Assembly (NCBI RefSeq): GCF_000341285.1
Contig: NW_005178470.1
Span: 179,358 to 243,357 of the forward strand
DNA length: 64,000 bases
From: Galdieria sulphuraria
Taxonomy: Eukaryota; Rhodophyta; Bangiophyceae; Galdieriales; Galdieriaceae
Direction of reading: 5' to 3'
Shown here: positions 46,462-55,891 of the stretch, piece by piece
Position numbering within the stretch: the first letter of the stretch is position 1
Layout of the letters: each line of letters starts with the position of its first letter
Program-made: the position numbers and the translations under genes
Notes under the pieces: generated by a model
What the model saw: only the letters and a program-made list of their open reading frames with translations
The model's database searches: none
Told to the model about the DNA's origin: nothing

Positions 46462-46672
46462 GGCACCCACAAAAGACAAAAAGTGAATCGAATTTCTCCA
46501 CAACAGCCCAATGAGAATTATCTAATGGACATTTCAGGTCTACTTATCAATTTGTCATTCCGTCCCATCGTACTAAATCCTTTAACAACGTCTTGTAAAA
46601 CTATTCCCCATTCTATTCTTTATTTTATACGAATAGTATTAAAACCCCTTATATTTAAGCATCTACAACAAG

Positions 46673-48976
46673 CTATGCAGCAACTGCAGTAGTATCAATC
46701 ACCTCGTCATACTCATAGGGCATCATCTGAACCTCATTATCCGCTATTAACATTTGTAGTTCTTCGGATGTGACAGTTTCTTTTTCCATAAGAAGACTAG
46801 CCAACTGGTCTAAAACCTTTCTGTTGGCTAGCAGCAAATTTTTAGCTCTACTATATGCTTTGTTCACCAACTTGGAAACTTCCGAATCTATTATTGTCTT
46901 TGTCTCTCCACTTATTTGTGGACCACTTCCACTGAGTGCCATATCACGTCCCATAAATGGATTACCAGCAGGTCTATCAACATAAATCTGACCAACTTCT
47001 GGTGACATTCCAAACCGTGTGACCATCATTCGTGCAATGTTGGCCACTTGTTGGAGGTCATTAGCAGCACCAGTCGTCACTTCTTCTTCACCAAATACAA
47101 TTTCTTCCGCAACTCGTCCACCCAAAGCTACAGCAAGTTGAGACTCTAAATAATGTCTTGAATATAAACCAGTATCAACTTGAGCTTCATTTGGAGCAAA
47201 GAATGTCAGTCCGCCTGCACCACCACGAGGAATAATAGTAATCTTTTGAACTTGATCATAATCAGGACATAATGCCCCAACAAGTGCATGACCACCTTCA
47301 TGATATGCAATAAGACGCTTTCGTTGTTCCGAAATGACAGGATCCTTCTTCTCAGGACCAATAGTAATCCTATCAATAGCATCGTCAATTTCTTCATATC
47401 CTATTTGTAATTTGTCTCTTCTTGCAGCTAAAATTGCGGCTTCATTGAGAAGATTTTGTAAGGATGCTCCTGAAAAGCCAGGAGTCCTTCGGGCGACGAC
47501 TTCAACGTCAACATCCGGTGCTAAAGGCTTTCCTCGCATATGGACTTTCAAAATGTCCACTCTGCCTTTAAAGTCTGGTAAATCCACAATAATACGTCGA
47601 TCAAACCTTCCAGGACGTAATAATGCACGGTCTAATACATCGGAACGATTAGTTGCTGCAATAACAATGATACCATTGTTTGCTTCGAAACCGTCCATTT
47701 CTGTAAGCAATTGGTTGAGAGTTTGTTCTCTTTCATCATTTCCGCCCGCAATACCGGCTCCTCTTTGCCTACCTACTGCATCTATTTCATCAATAAAAAT
47801 AATACAAGGAGCATTCTTTTTGGCTTGTGCAAATAAATCACGAACACGACTAGCGCCAACACCAACAAACATCTCAACAAACTCTGAACCTGCAATAGAC
47901 AAAAAGGGTACTCCTGCTTCTCCAGCTACAGCTCTTGCAAGTAGTGTTTTTCCTGTTCCTGGTGGTCCCTCAAGAATAACTCCTCTTGGAATCTTTGCTC
48001 CTAGCTGCGTAAAACGATCTGAATCCTTCAGAAATGAAACAACCTCTTCAAGTTCCACTTTTGCTCCATCACAACCTGCAACATCGTTAAAAGTTACTCC
48101 AGTTTGGGGAACCATGGAAACACGTGCTCCTGATCTTTGAAGTTCAAACGGACCCATTCCTCCGCCACTGCCCTGAGAGAATCTTCGTGAAAGAAGAAAC
48201 AAACCTCCAAATAACACACCGGGTACTATAAGTGACTTGAGAAAGTCAAAGGGGCCGCCTTCTTGTCTTTGTGGAAGTACCCTAATATCAACGTTATGTT
48301 CTGTAAGAAGTTTTAACAGGTTACTGTCATTTGGAAGAGCATCCAGTTTGTGTCGGTTTCCATCTACATCGATTGCCAGAAGTTGATTACCATCCGGAGA
48401 AAAAGTAACCTTCTCAACTTGGTCTTCCTTTACTGCGTGAATCAATTCAGAGTATCGCCATTTCTGTACTGCACCAGGAGCAAAGTGTCTACGTACTGAA
48501 GTTGAAGTTTCTTGTGGAAGTCCAGAACCTGCTGGAGCTTGCAAAATTTGCGGAGAGCTTTCTGCCACTGCTGGAGGAACAAAATTGATGTTGGTTCCCA
48601 AAACAAACATGAACAACAAGGCAAGCAAGTAAGGTTCCCACGATTGATTCTTGACAACACTATAGGGAACTATTACTTTGCTCCACTCGTGACGAAATAG
48701 GTCAGCTAGTTGAGTATTGACTGTATTAAGATCCAATTTTCCACGTTCCATATTTTCTCTTATAGCATCTTGAATAATTCTTTTCAACGAAACTACTTGG
48801 GGCTTCTTTCTTGAAAGAGAACCTAATAAAACAAAACGAGTAACACTTCTTCTCTTTTCAACACAGTTCTTGTGTTGACAACCTTCTTTAGGCACTGAGA
48901 AAATATTATTTCTCTTTAATGAAAATTTCAAACAAGTGTTAAGGTTTATACTTGAACTAAAACAGAGGTAAGACAT
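46673..48976 (-). CDS. ftsH: FtsH ATP-dependent zinc metalloprotease, plastid type
   Basis: Membrane-bound AAA protease that degrades damaged membrane proteins, in plastids notably photosystem II D1. The order is: a transit-like N-terminus rich in Ser, Asn and basic residues (first ~65), a membrane segment ([16 protein letters not shown]), a second one near [12 protein letters not shown], and an AAA domain with Walker A GPPGTGKT, Walker [12 protein letters not shown] and the arginine finger region LRPGRFDRR. The protease domain has the zinc motif HEGGH and a C-terminal zinc ligand area. About 767 aa. Intronless; ATG 48976 is the first in frame. Red algal plastid genomes often carry their own ftsH, so this would be a second, nuclear copy (inference). 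Confidence 0.95.
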   Translation of the reverse strand: MSYLCFSSSINLNTCLKFSLKRNNIFSVPKEGCQHKNCVEKRRSVTRFVLLGSLSRKKPQVVSLKRIIQDAIRENMERGKLDLNTVNTQLADLFRHEWSKVIVPYSVVKNQSWEPYLLALLFMFVLGTNINFVPPAVAESSPQILQAPAGSGLPQETSTSVRRHFAPGAVQKWRYSELIHAVKEDQVEKVTFSPDGNQLLAIDVDGNRHKLDALPNDSNLLKLLTEHNVDIRVLPQRQEGGPFDFLKSLIVPGVLFGGLFLLSRRFSQGSGGGMGPFELQRSGARVSMVPQTGVTFNDVAGCDGAKVELEEVVSFLKDSDRFTQLGAKIPRGVILEGPPGTGKTLLARAVAGEAGVPFLSIAGSEFVEMFVGVGASRVRDLFAQAKKNAPCIIFIDEIDAVGRQRGAGIAGGNDEREQTLNQLLTEMDGFEANNGIIVIAATNRSDVLDRALLRPGRFDRRIIVDLPDFKGRVDILKVHMRGKPLAPDVDVEVVARRTPGFSGASLQNLLNEAAILAARRDKLQIGYEEIDDAIDRITIGPEKKDPVISEQRKRLIAYHEGGHALVGALCPDYDQVQKITIIPRGGAGGLTFFAPNEAQVDTGLYSRHYLESQLAVALGGRVAEEIVFGEEEVTTGAANDLQQVANIARMMVTRFGMSPEVGQIYVDRPAGNPFMGRDMALSGSGPQISGETKTIIDSEVSKLVNKAYSRAKNLLLANRKVLDQLASLLMEKETVTSEELQMLIADNEVQMMPYEYDEVIDTTAVAA

Positions 48977-49148
48977 CTCTCTCAATCAATCCACACCAAC
49001 AATTCTAATAATAAATGGTATAGATGAAAGACGCACACATTTCATAACAAGTTGTATGAATATCATTTTAGTTTTGCCAAGACTCAGTCTTTCAAAAGAA
49101 ATTCAAAGTAATTCATTGGTACAAGAACCTTTATAATCTTTATTCCTA

Positions 49149-49567
49149 CTATTTGTATATAGTGGCTTCGGCATTGAAGAGTAGATATCTATGCAATTCT
49201 CTTTCTGTCTCAGTGACTTTTTGGAAACCTAACAACAACCAAAGTCAGTCAACTGTCAAGTAAGTATATATACTGGTCGACACAATAGGGCATGTTCTAA
49301 AACTTTCAGATGGTTGTGTTTTCTCAACGTCGTCAACTTGTATTGCCTCTATACAAATTGAACTCAAACGGCACTTCCTATTACTACAAAAAAACTGTAG
49401 TGACACTAACTATCATCATATCGCCCATTCCTTGCATAATCCATAAAGAACACTCATAGATATACTTACCTCAACAAACCATTTATCGACGGCGATTTCC
49501 TCCAAACATGAAATTTCACCTTATTCCATCTATTGGCAGATTGAATATATATAATCATTAGTTTCAT
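49149..49567 (-). CDS. Candidate small unknown protein, three exons, 95 aa
   Basis: Exons 49567-49470, 49383-49274 and 49228-49149 join exactly into 96 codons including the stop. The introns are 86 nt (GTAAGT...TTTTTTTGTAG) and 45 nt (GTATAT...GTTAG), both with good splice signals. The protein starts MKLMIIYIQSANRWNKVKFH, continues CIEAIQVDDVEKTQPSES and ends in a charged helix (KVTETERELHRYLLFNAEA). No family recognised. An alternative first-exon frame (CLEEIAVDKWFVE) with the acceptor at CTACAG would also fit, so only the last two exons are firm. It lies between FtsH and the Ser/Gly-rich protein, all on the minus strand. Confidence 0.5.
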
Positions 49568-49757
49568 TTGGGTAATACTTGTTACAAGGAATATTAAAAC
49601 GATTCTGGTATAACAGAAACCTGGTTGATATATAATATCTTGCACAATTCTTTACTCCTACTTGGTTTAGAATACCTTCTCAAAGCGCATTTTATTAGCT
49701 TCCACAAAAAACACTTTTGCATACTATTCTTTAGCTACGTCAGTATACAATATAGAT

Positions 49758-50543
49758 TTAGACTCCATAACTTTCTGCATATGGAGTTGAAAAAGGATAA
49801 TCGCCAGCTGCAGCTGGAATAGTAAAACTGGGTAATAAGTAAGGAAGATCAGGATAAGATCCGAAACCATTGATTTGGGAATACGATCCTTTGTTGGTGG
49901 AGCTTCCAGTAGCCGTACCCTGATAAGATATTGGAGATGAACTTGCTACAGCTTCGGTAATAACTTGGGAACCACCATTACTTGACGAGTGACCAGTAAC
50001 AGATGCGATATAGCCTTTTCCATTTGAGGCAGTATTGAATTCAGCAGATCCACTTCCTTGTGTGGTGACGTCACCTGTAGTTGCTCCTACAAAGTTGGAA
50101 TAGTCACTAACTGATGTATCTGCAGAATTTCCATTTCCCTTAGAAACACCTTGAACAGCATCAGTGTATTTGCCAAAAGTTCCAGCTTGACCATCTGCAG
50201 TGCCTTTTCCTTTAGATGAACTTGAGGAACTTGTGTATTCATGATTATTTTCTCCTGAAGAAGAAGCAGATGCATCTCCGTTCTTTGTGGAATCGGAAAT
50301 GGTTGCTGAGAATAAAGAGTTGGTGTTAGAATCACTTGCATCAAAGCTTCCAGAAGTTGCACTTCCACCAGATTTCGAAGAAGCTGAAGTTGATCCTTTT
50401 AAATCAGTATTTGAGCCTATTCCAGCAGAATATGATCCAGAAGCAGAAGCATCTCCCGACGTAGAACTCTCGGAGAAGCCAATGGGTGAAGTAGTGGCGA
50501 TAACAACGATGCAAAGGAAAAGGAGAGAGAGAAGGATTTTCAT
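49758..50543 (-). CDS. Secreted Ser/Gly/Ala-rich low-complexity protein
   Basis: A clear signal peptide (MKILLSLLFLCIVVIATTSP) is followed by about 190 residues made almost entirely of Ser, Gly, Ala, Thr, Asn and Asp with irregular GS/SA repeats and no cysteine. The C-terminal 40 residues differ: Tyr/Pro-rich and partly hydrophobic (YPDLPYLLPSFTIPAAAGDY). No known family. It is probably an extracellular or wall-associated structural protein (inference). Nucleotide composition is balanced enough that the frame is real: a long ATG-started frame with a perfect signal peptide. Intronless, 261 aa. Confidence 0.75.
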   Translation of the reverse strand: MKILLSLLFLCIVVIATTSPIGFSESSTSGDASASGSYSAGIGSNTDLKGSTSASSKSGGSATSGSFDASDSNTNSLFSATISDSTKNGDASASSSGENNHEYTSSSSSSKGKGTADGQAGTFGKYTDAVQGVSKGNGNSADTSVSDYSNFVGATTGDVTTQGSGSAEFNTASNGKGYIASVTGHSSSNGGSQVITEAVASSSPISYQGTATGSSTNKGSYSQINGFGSYPDLPYLLPSFTIPAAAGDYPFSTPYAESYGV

Positions 50544-51031
50544 ATTTAAAAATTGTTATAGCAACGATGACTAAAGTATGTGATGTAAACAGATCCAGCT
50601 TTTATAGCATGGCTAGACTTAACGTTCCACGTGTAGATTCTCCATTTCGACGACAAATGGCATCTTGATTCCTAGATCCTACGATAAGAACTTTGCTGGA
50701 TATATTCCACGTGTATCAAGTGTCGCTTGAAATACGAATAGACAATGCAATGTTGCTTGTTTTAGTTCCATTTGTAAGGATATGAGCGATTCTCGTGGAG
50801 CTAATGTTTTCAAGAATCTCGGAGGGTTGATGGATGATTGTGTGGTGGAGAATTGCTTATAATCCTTCGGAAAGCCCAACGAGATATACTCTCATAACAT
50901 CCACCTACTGATTGTACTATAATCAAGCATTTGAAGATATCCCTAACTAGTCTTCTTTATAATTTATATATGTATATATTGATAGTAAATAATCTCTTAT
51001 GATCAACGAAGTCCCTACTCATATAGCTTAT
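50544..51031. other. Intergenic, one doubtful 66-codon frame
   Basis: About 490 bp upstream of the Ser/Gly-rich gene. A minus-strand frame at 50679-50879 (PPRFLKTLAPRESLISLQ) has a protein-like composition but no ATG of its own and no convincing upstream exon. The CACGTG-like TTCCACGTG occurs twice (50626, 50706), possibly a regulatory element (inference). Confidence 0.3.
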
Positions 51032-52102
51032 CTATGTATGAACCGAAAACTGGACAACTGGATCTCTCGTTTTACGTTGAAATTGGACTACTTCTGATGG
51101 CTGAACTATTCTTTGATGAGCTAAATTCTTTGCAAATTTTCTCTTCAGTCGTCTTCTTTCTCTTCGTAATTCTTTTTTCTGTTGACGACTTTGAAACAAC
51201 ATTGAGAGTTCTCTTTCTTTCTCATTTTTCATTTGTTGCACATTGTCGACCTTGGAACCGACCTCTTCTGCAACTCTTAACAACATGTCCTAGTTGAAGA
51301 TATAAATTCCCACCATATCAAACTCACAAGTTAACCTCAACTACCTTTGTTGGCTTCGGCTGTGATACTTTCTGAGGAATATCATCATCACATTTCAATT
51401 GTCTCGAAGAAACAGACTTTCGGCTAGTTTTCCTAAACCTTTATCCATATTCAATACAACACGATGATCCTACCAAACTCAAAACTTCTTCATAAAATAC
51501 CTATTTACAATTTGCTTCAACTCCCAAAGTGACAAGTTTCCTCTTAGATAACTGAAAAAGCTAGAACGAAACGAAAGCAATATTCTTCTTCTTCTATATG
51601 CACTTGGAATATCTCTCATCAACCTTTGACAAAATTGTTTGTAAACTGAACGAAACAAGGGCAACTTCTCCATAAGGAAAGGAGTTTGTTCTTCTTTTTG
51701 GATTTCGCTGGACTCTTCTCTCCCTTTGCAAATCTGCTTCTCTTCAGCAAGGTCATCGGCTATATTACGTGAGGGTGAGCTTTCTTCTTCCTTATGAGCA
51801 AAAGGTACATTCACCAAAATATATCCCTTGTCTGTGGAAAATGCATTGGCTCTATACGGATTGACTTTACACTCTTCTGGAAACTTGACATCAAGTTGAT
51901 ATTTTCTAGAAAAACGAAAAGTGTTTAGAGAAATATGCGTGGGTTCTACTTGCAAGTCAATAAGATGGAAAGGAACTTTAGGGAGACAGACGCGAAGTGT
52001 CACAAGTTGCTTTTTGTGTGAAACAAACCATTTGTGTGATGGCGTTCTAATCATAAAGCTGAAATATTGATTTCTGATGATTCCTTTACATTCTATTTTC
52101 AT
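51032..52102 (-). CDS. CS/p23-like domain protein with basic coiled-coil tail
   Basis: The first 115 residues look like a CS domain (HSP20-like beta sandwich) of the PIH1/p23 type: LVTLRVCLPKVPFHLIDLQV, FRFSRKYQLDVKFP and KGYILVNVPF. The rest is charged and helical. Two introns are read: a 53-nt one (phase 2) after MKK, and one after PKPTK. The last exon is a strongly basic coiled coil (QKKELRRERRRLKRKF). CS domains bind HSP90, so a co-chaperone or complex-assembly role is possible (inference); the combination with this tail is not one that I recognise. Start ATG 52102, 24 bp beyond the SLX1 stop. Confidence 0.65.
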
Positions 52103-52126
52103 ATTGTATTGGGTTTCAAAAGAGAC

Positions 52127-53281
52127 TCAATCCATTTTCTCAACAATTCTTCTTCGAGAACAGTATCTTGAACAACTTGGACAGTCTGGCGAACAAGCAT
52201 TTCTCGAATGCAATATATCATTCTTCTTCGGAGTATTTGTCAAAGCTAAAGTATGGAAATGTTCACTTATTTGTATCTCATAGAGAGGTTTTGAATCGTC
52301 TCGAATTTTCGTTAAAGTTTCCATTGGGCACTCGAATATTTTTCCAACTCTAAACGTAGAATCCGAATCACTTGGAAGTTCATCAGAGTCTGTGGAAGAA
52401 ACTTCAACTACATCTATTTCACTACCTAATAAACTATACATGGTATCCCATTTTTCTTCTGTTTGGTTATCTTTGTGCTTCTCCACTCTAACAGTGTCTT
52501 GAAGAGACTTTTGTGGAGGAAATCTTTGTTTCCTTTTCGACTCATTCAAGCAACCCATCTCTTCAAAAGGTAAAATATTGGTCTGAACATTCAAAGGCAA
52601 ATGACTTGTTTTGAATAACAACTCTGAACAATCAGCGATTGCTTCTTCTAGAAATGTCACCATCAAAGTATGATTGGACCAATGAGGAGAACGAACTAAA
52701 TCAATCAGTATTTTTACCTTTCCTGAAATACCTGAAGAATACTTGCTCGACTTTCGTGAGTCCTGTTTGTTTGTCTCGTTGGTGTTTTTAGAATGAAGAG
52801 AACTATCATTATTCACTGGTTTGAGTGCTCTTGTTTTGGTTGGATGTTGCCAAGCCCATTCAAACTGTAGAGCTTCAGTCTTAGTCTCAAATCCATGAAT
52901 AAAGAGAACCATTTGCCAAGGACGAAAACATTTTGTTCTCAAAGCACCTCCAGCCTTCAAATCACCGTTGTGTTGACGCAAACGTCTTGCAGGATTTGTA
53001 GTAAATCCGATATAAGTACGATTCTTTCCATATGGATGTTCGGACAGTGACCTTAATAGATAACAGCAATAGAAACCATCACTATGTGTTTCTTCGTGAC
53101 AATGCAAATCTCCTTCCAAAGAGGAAGCAGGACACTGAGTAGTGGTGTTGAATTTATTCTCCAATCGTACTCGAAGTTCAGGAAAAGGAAATGAGTCTTC
53201 TTCTTCCGAAATAGTTCCTGTAGGAGAAGATAATAAAGTCGTGTTGAAAAGTTCTTCTACTCTATTTCTAGTCAAAGACAT
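52127..53281 (-). CDS. SLX1: Structure-specific endonuclease SLX1 (GIY-YIG)
   Basis: The nuclease core is unmistakable: [28 protein letters not shown], the long insertion [14 protein letters not shown], and [14 protein letters not shown]1 with SLX4 cuts branched DNA such as Holliday junctions. The catalytic Tyr, Arg and Glu are present. A middle region of about 150 polar residues follows. The C-terminal RING/PHD, which normally supplies two zinc sites and binds SLX4, is reduced: the first cysteine pair is missing and only ACSPDCPSC resembles the end. Start ATG 53281 ([10 protein letters not shown]); 385 aa; intronless. Confidence 0.9.
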   Translation of the reverse strand: MSLTRNRVEELFNTTLLSSPTGTISEEEDSFPFPELRVRLENKFNTTTQCPASSLEGDLHCHEETHSDGFYCCYLLRSLSEHPYGKNRTYIGFTTNPARRLRQHNGDLKAGGALRTKCFRPWQMVLFIHGFETKTEALQFEWAWQHPTKTRALKPVNNDSSLHSKNTNETNKQDSRKSSKYSSGISGKVKILIDLVRSPHWSNHTLMVTFLEEAIADCSELLFKTSHLPLNVQTNILPFEEMGCLNESKRKQRFPPQKSLQDTVRVEKHKDNQTEEKWDTMYSLLGSEIDVVEVSSTDSDELPSDSDSTFRVGKIFECPMETLTKIRDDSKPLYEIQISEHFHTLALTNTPKKNDILHSRNACSPDCPSCSRYCSRRRIVEKMD

Positions 53282-53697
53282 AAGAAATGGTCTAAGACAA
53301 GTTGTCAAATATGGAAAGCCACATTTCCCATTTCAAAACGGTCCACCAAAATTCTCTTTTTGGTACAAACCATTTTTCCATCTGCGAGTTGCTTTGAAAG
53401 AATCGAATAGTTTGGAAGTCTTCTTATCTATTATTTTCTATAGGTGTGCATGTGATAACAATGGGAATGGAAAAAGACTAGTGCCAAAAGAAAAAGTAAC
53501 AACATGCAGAAGCTCATATGACTTTTCAAGCTTTGCTCAATTGAATTTCATTCAAAAGATACTATCTCAGAATGTTTGTTTTATGTCAGTAGGAAGAATA
53601 AGCAGTTTATCAGTAGTTCAAATCTTATAAGGAAACTACTCTTTCACAACATTTCTTTAAGAAAATAAAATCTGATTGAATCCCTTTTGGAGGAGAT
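53282..53697. other. Divergent upstream region of SLX1 and the citramalate synthase-type gene
   Basis: About 415 bp. A plus-strand frame is open over most of it but shares composition with neighbouring noncoding DNA and starts inside SLX1, so it is not called. No repeat seen. Confidence 0.4.
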
Positions 53698-55650
53698 ATG
53701 GCCTTCTTATCTTGGAGGCCGCTTACGATGAAACTTGAAAACAGCATAACGGTTCGGAATAATAAGTGTTGGATTAGTGATTCTTGTCAATCTCTTGGGT
53801 TTCCTGTTCTTACAAAGTTTCCTTCCACACTCTGGATCAAAAGGTACAAGCAGCAAGTATTCTTATGTCGAAAGAACAATCAACACTGCAACCCTTTCTT
53901 GATAGTGAACAGAATGGACATATATGATACAACCTTAAGAGATGGAGCACAGGGTGAAAATATCTCTTTTACAGTTATCGACAAACTTCGAATTGCAAAA
54001 GCTTTGGATGAATTTGGAGTTCAGTACATAGAAGGTGGTTGGCCTGGAAGTAATCCTAAGGATGTAGAATTTTTCAAGAGAGCCAAGCAAGAACTGCATT
54101 TGTGTCGTGCCAAGTTGGTAGCTTTTGGGAGTACTCGAAGAAAAGGCATTCGTTGTCAAGATGATGTTAATCTTAGGCTACTAATAGAAGCAGAAACTTC
54201 AGTAGTAACCATTGTAGCCAAGTCGTGGAAGGAACAAGTGATTAACGTTTTAAATGTTTCTTTAGAAGAAAATTTGGCTATGATTGAGGAATCAGTTCGG
54301 TTTTTGAAGGAGCATGATAAGGAAGTGATGGTAGATGCTGAACACTTCTTTGATGGATATAGCCACAATGCTTCTTATGCTTTGGCTTGTTTGGATGCAG
54401 CAATTCGTGGCGGAGCTGATGTCTTAGTATTATGTGATACGAATGGAGGTTGTTTGCCTTGGCATATTTATGAAACAACCAGTTCTGTTGCCAGTCATTT
54501 TGGTAGTCAACAAAGGATTGGCATACATTGTCATAATGATATGGAATTGGCTGTATCTAATAGTTTATCAGCTGTTTATGCTGGAGCTTCACTTGTACAA
54601 GGAACTATGAATGGTTATGGAGAACGCACTGGGAATGCCAATCTAATCAGTATTATTCCAACTCTTCAACTGAAAATGAATTATAATGTAGTTGGTTCGA
54701 AGTTGATATCTTTGACAGAATTATCAAGATGGATGGATGAAGTAACCAACGTTCCTCATCAACCTTCACGACCTTATGTTGGAGATTGTGCTTTTGCCCA
54801 TAAGGGTGGATTGCATGTATCTGCAATTTTAAAGGATGAGCGATCTTATCAACACATTGATCCTTCTCTAGTAGGAAATCGAAAACGGATGTTGATTTCA
54901 GAGCTTTCAGGAAGAGGAAATATTGTTGATAAGATGAAGCAGATGGGAATCGTAACAGACTCTCAGTTGCAAGATCCTGAATGGAAACGACGTATTCAAG
55001 GAATCTTGGAACAAGTCAAATCATTAGAGAATAAAGGTTATACCTTTGAAGGTGCGGAAGCTTCCATAGAATTGATGATACGACGAAGTTTGAATAATTA
55101 TCGTTCTCCTTTCGAATTGTTGGATTTCACAGTGTTGACTGGCAACAAGAGAGTGTATTATGCAGTCGGAGAGTCTAACAATATTTTAACTCATGGAGTT
55201 TATTCATCTGAAACTTTCCGTAACGAATCTATCACACAAGCTATTGTCAAGCTTGGAATTTTGGAGACTTCAAATGGTGCATGCCCTATAGAAAGGACTA
55301 GATGTTTCGAAGCAGCTGAAGGAAATGGTCCTCTGAATGCTGTCAACCTTGCACTGAAGAAGGCTCTTGTTCGGGTTCATGCTCCTTTAGAACATGTCAA
55401 TCTTCAAGATTACAAGGTGCGTATTTTGGATAATGAATCTGCAACAGCTGCTGTTACTCGTGTTATGGTGGAGTTTTATGATGCAGAAACCAAATGTGTT
55501 TGGAGTACAGTTTGTGCACATTCCAATATTATTGTTGCAAGTGTTCAAGCACTGATGGATGGATTCGAATATGCGTTGCTTCAGAGATTGCCTGCTTGTT
55601 TTATTGCTTCTGAAGGAGAGTCTTCTGAAAAAAGCGCCGTTCTTTTATAA
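53698..55650 (+). CDS. (R)-citramalate synthase-type enzyme (LeuA-like superfamily, CimA)
   Basis: Condenses acetyl-CoA with an alpha-keto acid. The catalytic barrel starts DIYDTTLRDGAQGENISF at about residue 73 and contains EGGWPGSNPKDVEFF, HCHNDMELAVSNS, GTMNGYGERTGNANL and DCAFAHKGGLHVSA. The whole-length pattern, especially EGGWPGSNPKD, resembles bacterial citramalate synthase (pyruvate plus acetyl-CoA, a route to isoleucine that bypasses threonine) more than 2-isopropylmalate synthase. The C-terminus carries the LeuA regulatory domain. About 75 extra N-terminal residues, basic and Ser-rich, fit a plastid transit peptide (inference). Intronless, ATG 53698. Substrate must be tested, since a few residues distinguish it from LeuA. 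Confidence 0.85.
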   Translation: MAFLSWRPLTMKLENSITVRNNKCWISDSCQSLGFPVLTKFPSTLWIKRYKQQVFLCRKNNQHCNPFLIVNRMDIYDTTLRDGAQGENISFTVIDKLRIAKALDEFGVQYIEGGWPGSNPKDVEFFKRAKQELHLCRAKLVAFGSTRRKGIRCQDDVNLRLLIEAETSVVTIVAKSWKEQVINVLNVSLEENLAMIEESVRFLKEHDKEVMVDAEHFFDGYSHNASYALACLDAAIRGGADVLVLCDTNGGCLPWHIYETTSSVASHFGSQQRIGIHCHNDMELAVSNSLSAVYAGASLVQGTMNGYGERTGNANLISIIPTLQLKMNYNVVGSKLISLTELSRWMDEVTNVPHQPSRPYVGDCAFAHKGGLHVSAILKDERSYQHIDPSLVGNRKRMLISELSGRGNIVDKMKQMGIVTDSQLQDPEWKRRIQGILEQVKSLENKGYTFEGAEASIELMIRRSLNNYRSPFELLDFTVLTGNKRVYYAVGESNNILTHGVYSSETFRNESITQAIVKLGILETSNGACPIERTRCFEAAEGNGPLNAVNLALKKALVRVHAPLEHVNLQDYKVRILDNESATAAVTRVMVEFYDAETKCVWSTVCAHSNIIVASVQALMDGFEYALLQRLPACFIASEGESSEKSAVLL

Positions 55651-55693
55651 AATGAATATGAATGAATGACAACCATACAGACTTTTTATATAC

Positions 55694-55696
<3 letters not shown>

Positions 55697-55733
<37 letters not shown>
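55697..55733. repeat. (AT)n microsatellite, about 37 bp
   Basis: Long AT dinucleotide run just beyond the stop of the citramalate synthase-type gene, in the space before the convergent TLDc gene. Confidence 0.9.
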
Positions 55734-55734
<1 letters not shown>

Positions 55735-55891
55735 AAGAATCTTATCATAATAGCTTTTGATATCATCATATTTGAATGAGTTTTCTTGATATAATCGTAA
55801 TGTCCTTATGAGAATTACGAAAATATCTAAACTTTACATTTGGGATGACTTTCCAATAAACCAACTTGGCAATATATAGTATGTTACCTAT

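Noticed and set aside
47334-48140. Long plus-strand frame opposite FtsH
   Set aside because: Mirror frame of a strongly conserved gene; low-complexity Ser/Ala/Pro product.
53142-53630. Long plus-strand frame overlapping SLX1
   Set aside because: It starts inside SLX1 on the opposite strand and has no recognisable domain; treated as chance.
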